This document shows positions 59,401 to 64,000 of a stretch of DNA of 64,000 nt, in pieces (within the stretch, counting starts at the first letter, position 1; each line of letters opens with the position of its first letter). Position numbers and translations under genes: made by a program. The DNA is from Annona cherimola (taxonomy: Eukaryota; Streptophyta; Magnoliopsida; Magnoliales; Annonaceae), in contig CM059975.1 of the NCBI GenBank assembly GCA_030490835.1, positions 32,768,133-32,832,132 of the forward strand. The letters are read 5' to 3'. The notes below the pieces were generated by a model. That model was not told where the DNA came from. It saw only the letters and a list, made by a program, of their open reading frames with translations, and made no database searches.

Positions 59401-60130
59401 ATTTTTGCTGGTATTAATTGTCAATCTTACCTACATTATGATTAATAAAATTTTTCTCAATGCTTAAAGTTATACCTTGTAAATTTTATTGTGGCAATTT
59501 TTATACGGTTTGCTTCTCCAGTTACATGAAACTTATTATTTAATTTAGTATATCGATATTATGTGCTTGTTAATATATGAAAGGATCAATAGCCATCTTA
59601 TATCAATTAGTTTTGTCGGTAGTACCGATATGATGTTGATCTCATGACTAAGTGTTTTGGTGCCTAAAGTTTTCTTAGGACATATAAAAGATATGAATTC
59701 TATTATATGAGATAATTAAGGATATAATCGATATTTTGAGATCTCATATGTGATGATTATTATTATTGATTTTTTCTATTTCTTTATTGTATTTTGTTAA
59801 TAATTAATGTGTGGTTGAAACAAAAAGGACTTGTCTATGTGATAATAAAGTGGAAATTATTATAAATATACCACATTATTATAAATCCATTATGAAGAAC
59901 TTGATTAAATGAGTTTGATAATATCATTATGTATGGAAGGAACCGTGCACGTATTGCATATAACCGTCATGATCTGTATTAACAGATTTTCTTAATTTAA
60001 GTATAAATGTTGAATTGCATATTCATTGACTAGGCATGTCTTTCAAATGAGTGCACTCATTCGAAAGTTTTCAAATGCTGAATCTAGAAATTTTATTTTT
60101 TATAGATTTTTTTATTATATATATTAGGCT
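56430..60130 (+). pseudogene. Decayed gag-pol of Copia A
   Basis: No long frame remains, but Copia landmarks are in order. A Gag start-like LNGLNYSNWHEKI lies near 56440 and a broken zinc knuckle near 57100. KRLITLDDYIEYSGEDN, typical of the stretch before RT, is near 58005. A KW-F-K--PKGNV remnant lies near 58160-58210, the RT catalytic YMDD near 58945, and SIMYAQVCIDPDINY near 59210. An RNase H tail (LTKCLVPKVFLGH) is near 59650. Many stops and indels show great age. Confidence 0.7.
58251..58605. mobile_element. Tourist-like MITE in the A reverse transcriptase
   Basis: The ends AGGTCTGTTTGGTAA and TTACCAAACAAACCC are near-perfect inverted repeats, with TTA on each side (58248-58250 and 58606-58608). 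Its body contains a 19-bp tandem duplication (GATAGGTTTTATACAAAT, ~58508-58546). Non-coding. Confidence 0.8.
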
Positions 60131-60141
60131 AAGTGGGAGAA

Positions 60142-60497
60142 TGTTAGATCTTGTAAGATCTATTAGATCTTCTAAGATCCTATAAGGTGGTCTAATATAA
60201 TATAATACTAAGATTCCGCATAAAAGTGGTAGCTGAGCATATTTTAGAATATGAAATTTCTTAAGTGATTGATTCTCTTTCTATTTGAGCATGATGGGAA
60301 GGCTTTATATAAGTACGGGAGTCTGGGTCCCTCTTATACACAATTTACACTTGTAGTTGCCTATCAGCTACTGGTATTACAGGAAGAAAGTGTTATGGGA
60401 GAAGACTCTGCACTCAGTAAAATTGTTCCTGTTATTCTATATAGAGTCTATGACATCAATGGATTCAGGTACACTTCTACATTACCCAAATCCAACA
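60142..60497 (+). repeat. 3' LTR of Copia A
   Basis: TGTTAGATCTTG ... CCAACA, preceded by the PPT AAGTGGGAGAA. A TTATATAAG word lies near 60305. It retains the terminal TG that the 5' LTR has lost. Confidence 0.88.
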
Positions 60498-60502
60498 AAA
60501 AT

Positions 60503-61125
60503 ATGAATATGTTTTACAAAATACTTTTTATAAGTAAAGCTTATGCTTAAATATAATTTTTGAAAAATGTTTTCATATTTTTAACATCATTTATGTAAAA
60601 ATGATTACATGAAATGCTCAGGTTACACTAGTCAATATATTTGCATAGCCATAAGCGGTCGAATCTTCATCTAAAATTATATTATTTAACTCAATGCTAG
60701 GAGACAAACTTTCAACTAAGTAACTCACTAGTTTATTTACTTGCCTTTAGTGTCTAAAGAACACAAATTGGTAAATTAAACACAAATCACAAATCAAAAC
60801 AATCTTACAATAATGCGAATCATATTAAAAAGTTTTAACCAACAACAATCTTCTAGAAAATAATTGAGGACTCTAATTGTAGCTTCAGTGTAAATAGATA
60901 AGCAATGTGCAATTTAGTCCTTCAAATGATCTTCAAGTATATATTGAAGCTTCAATTCTTGCAATTACATATTATTTTTTTGTGCTCAAAACCATGCTTT
61001 AAAGATATCTTTAAGAGTCATGCAGTGTATAGTAACTACAAGAGAAAATTAATCAACAAAACCAAGATTTTCTTATAAGATTCAAATAATTTGTTTGACA
61101 AAACAGATGAAAACTTTTGAGGATC
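60503..61125. other. AT-rich intergenic DNA
   Basis: Nothing recognised. Confidence 0.4.
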
Positions 61126-61585
61126 TTGCATCTGTGTCTGTAATGTTTGGTTAAAATTGCAATTGTGTTACAACTTTTGTAAAATTTTCATCCATACTTA
61201 TAGGTGTATGTATAAATCCTAAACCTTTTTTAAAATGATGAAAATATTTTTGTAAATAAAAAAACTATAAAGCGAAGACAATACTTTTAAATTTATTTGT
61301 TGTATTTTAAAATTTTTAAAATTTATTTTTGTATTTTATATCTATGTGTACAAGGATATTTTTCTCATTTTCTAGGGTCTATAGATGCAAATGCAATTTC
61401 AAGCACACTTTATAAGTACAAATGCAAATTTTGCAAGAGTTATAACACACTTGCAATTTTGACTAAACCTTCTACGTATAAATGCAAAAATTCTTCTTTT
61501 TTGGAGATGTTTTTAGCATTTTTATACCAAAATACTGGATCTTTCATGCGAAATTTAGTGATTATCAAACAACAAGTTTGAGAGT
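61126..61585. mobile_element. Candidate foldback MITE
   Basis: AAAATTGCAATTGTGTTACA (61154) is complemented by TATAACACACTTGCAATTTT (61440), and neighbouring blocks also pair, with the centre near 61315. The end words GTTTGGTTA and ATTATCAAAC suggest a TIR. The duplication is unclear. Confidence 0.45.
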
Positions 61586-62779
61586 GTCTAACGCCTATGA
61601 AACAGTTGAAGCTTTTTCAAAACCGTGAAAATTTTTGACTGTTATAGAACAATTATGAATAATAACTTCTTTTGATTTCAAAACACATTTTCATGCCAAA
61701 TTAAGTTATTTAAATCAATAAAAAAACTCATGAAACTTGTTTATACAATATACCATTCATGTAAAAAACAAATGCATTATCAGAAAAAAAAACCTACAAC
61801 TTTTAATTTCTTTAAATACTTATTATTATTGAAGCAATGAAATAACCAACCATAAAACAATGTAAGAATCAAGTTCGCACATATCCGTATGTACTTACAC
61901 ACTGCTTATTATTGAAGCCAGTCATTGTTGTCCAATGACAAATGCGTTGATTTTAACCCAATTCATACAAAATCTCATCATCTATCAAGAGAAGACATCA
62001 TTCCATCCAAAAGTCAAGTTCGACAAATTTGAGCGATAATATTTCAGCATCATGATTGCATGCACCTGTCCAAATCACAGTGATCAAATTGATCACATTC
62101 CAAATGCATATGGGCATTTTCAAATACCTGCATATATGGTTAGCTCATCCCATGTTTAGCAACATTTGACATGTTGAATCACATGCGACTTTAACATTCC
62201 AACAACCACATTCATTCTAGTTCACATCCAAACCAATGAACACTTCTCATTGAGGCTATTTCCCATCCACAATATTAATTCTTAAAAATTCGCTTTGCCC
62301 AAACATCAATGTCCATCATCTATATCCGTCGTTTATGTCAAATTCAAATTGACCATTGTCATTTAGCCCATTCCAACATAAGCACATCTTGTTATTATCA
62401 CACACCATTATTACAACATCGAAGGTTTATGTTAGGGGTGACTTGCACATCAAGTTATACACAACCTTATGCAAGCTATTAATGCACCTATTATTATGCA
62501 CATTTGCACTTAAGGTTACAGGAGCCGCATCCAGCATCAGATTTAGACCATGCATAACTCCCTTTTTTATTATAAATATTGGGCTTGCTCTAGGATACAA
62601 GGGGTGATTTGGTAAACCTCTTTTCTATTATCTTTCATGAAATTTGATTCTTTTAAGAGTTTCTTATTAGGTATGTTGACTTTTAAAGTTTCCCATCTTT
62701 CATAACTTTTGAAACCGCATGAAAAAACACCTGTTTGTGTAGCCTGCTTACGCTAATTGGTCATTAAGCAGTCTACCAT
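61586..62779. other. Intergenic DNA
   Basis: Short open frames only. No domain, RNA gene or repeat recognised. Confidence 0.4.
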
Positions 62780-63325
62780 ACCGAGGATTTCAATTTGCGC
62801 ATAACTTGCGCTGATGGATCGTTTGTTGCTTTAACGTGCTGAATACTTCAGCGTTAATCGATTGTGGGGCCCACTGCTTGAATGGCTTGGATCTATGAAC
62901 GTAAAAATAGTTGCATGAATTAATTGGTCTGGATGGTAGACATTTGCTGAATATATGGACGGTGTGATGCATGAAAATCATGTGATCTGCTGGCTGGCCA
63001 AAGATCTGGACGGTTATTATGCTTGCTGAAAATTTCTGGTTGGACGTAAGCTGCATGATTTTGGACAGTTCAAATTTGCTTTGGCTTGTATGGATTAGGC
63101 CGTCTTGGACGTAGCTAAATTTGATATCCGGACTGCTAAATATGAAAATCAGGACGGTTGAAATAATGAATGGTTTAGATTTGAATTAACTGGACGGCAG
63201 AATTTCTTGTTGATCAAAATTTGGACGGTTGGGATTTTTCTGGTTGCTGATCATGTGAGTTTACATTGATTAATTAGACAATAGATATATTCTAAGGACG
63301 GCTTGGCTGGTGGGTCCCACGCTTG
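62780..63325. repeat. Region with recurrent GGACGGTT words
   Basis: GGACGGT or close variants occur near 62957, 63008, 63063, 63152, 63192, 63223 and 63297, at irregular 30-75-bp spacing, and GTGGGTCCCAC ends the block. The composition differs from the AT-rich flank. This is probably part of an unclassified transposon terminus. Confidence 0.4.
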
Positions 63326-64000
63326 AACTTTGTTGATCTGGAATAAAAAATATAGTTAAATAATTAAGTAATCAAATTCATTAATAGGTTATGAATAAAA
63401 GATATTTCAAGCCTATTTTATTTTATGGCAACAAATAAAAATATAATTTCAAGCAAAAAGATCACAAAAATTATTTAAATAACACGAAATTAATATTTAA
63501 TATCTAAATGTTGCAAATACACATTTTAAAACAAATTTCACTTTGAACTCAATTAAATACACAACAAATTAGTATAACATGCCCACAAAATATATTATTA
63601 ATTACCAATTATCAATGCGAAATAGTTAAAATCGGAAAAACCAAAATTAAAATACATAATAACATTGTGAGAACATAATTGATGTTACGTATGTTGCTAA
63701 TTTAAAAATCTGATATTTTTAGGCTCTCTTGTGGCGCCGTGAGGGCTAACTTTCACCCTTAGCCAATGGTCGTCATATATTTATGAGAAAATCTGACAAC
63801 ATCTCTTCATAATCGTGAAGCTAGGGAGTTAGATAGAATTATGTTGTACAAGCACTCTCACATCATACATTCTAAAGACAATCTCATCCCGAACATATAG
63901 CATAGGAATATAGATGCTAAACAAAATAAACCATCTAAACATCTACCAACCAATCATTATCATTAGCCATAAGTCAACTCCACAATAATAACAGTAATAA
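63326..64000. other. AT-rich right edge
   Basis: No gene seen. 63720-63790 (GGCGCCGTGAGGG) is locally GC-richer, and nothing else was recognised. Confidence 0.35.

Larger units (their letters stand above)
28627..60497 (+). mobile_element. Old Copia LTR retrotransposon A, enlarged to 31.9 kb by nested insertions
   Basis: LTRs at 28627-28983 and 60142-60497 are clear relatives along their whole length, both ending CCAACA, and AAAAT lies outside each (28622-28626 and 60498-60502). Removing B, the RTE/C nest, solo LTR D and the MITE leaves roughly 7.5 kb, a normal Copia size. The remaining parts are a long leader (29334-30180, 38820-39634, 55402-56400), decayed gag-pol (56430-60130) and the PPT AAGTGGGAGAA (60131-60141). 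No frame survives, so it is dead and is the oldest large insertion here. Confidence 0.88.

Noticed and set aside
61297..61581. 94-codon ORF
   Set aside because: It lies in the candidate foldback element, is AT-driven, and has no recognisable domain.
62356..63056. 83- and 88-codon ORFs near the right edge
   Set aside because: No domain or coding bias, and one overlaps the GGACGGTT region. Unsupported.
1..64000. Bacterial-type features (operons, CRISPR arrays, ribosome binding sites, attachment sites)
   Set aside because: None seen. Spliced genes and plant retroelements show that this is plant nuclear DNA.

Overview
The window is nuclear DNA from a flowering plant. It is AT-rich, has spliced genes with GT-AG introns, and carries plant-type transposons throughout. 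The species cannot be named from the sequence. Only two host genes are supported. On the left (1-9046, + strand) lies the C-terminal half of an OTU-family deubiquitinase of the yeast OTU1 / human YOD1 type. It is seen as four exons, and its upstream part is outside the window. One of its introns is about 8.5 kb and is packed with transposons. At 18874-19476 (- strand) is a complete, intronless senescence-regulator S40 (DUF584) gene in a GC-rich island.

Between and around these genes, 0-28.6 kb is a graveyard of small elements. They include a 3.1-kb foldback element carrying a miniature LTR element (TRIM), two tRNA-derived SINEs with target-site duplications (TSDs), a 5'-truncated RTE LINE, a degenerate L1-type LINE, a Tourist/PIF-type MITE family (TAA duplications, five copies), and foldback MITEs, some nested with 9-bp duplications. 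No host gene is visible at 20-28.6 kb. A short low-copy island at 25.6-26.3 kb may be a displaced promoter.

From 28627 to 60497 there is one very old Copia retrotransposon (called A here). It has 356-357-bp LTRs and an AAAAT TSD, and later insertions have swollen it to 31.9 kb. These are: a Copia/Sirevirus-like element B (30186-38814, TSD ATAGG); a nearly full-length RTE LINE on the minus strand (39655-53658, 20-bp TSD), itself split by a second Sirevirus-like element C (about 40456-51234, minus strand); and a solo LTR D of the B family (53733-55396, TSD ATTGC). The implied order is A first, then RTE, B and D, with C after RTE. A's own gag-pol survives only as a decayed remnant at 56.4-60.1 kb, with a Tourist-like MITE in its RT.

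B and C are sister families with near-identical Gag. C carries an extra third ORF between RNase H and the 3' LTR, preceded by a long GA tract. B does not. Both have arrays of a CpG-rich module of about 40 bp built on GTCGAC and AAGTCGC in their LTRs, and C has another array in the spacer before its third ORF. All element coding regions are broken by stops or frameshifts. The right end (60.5-64 kb) is AT-rich intergenic DNA with a foldback and a scatter of GGACGGTT words.
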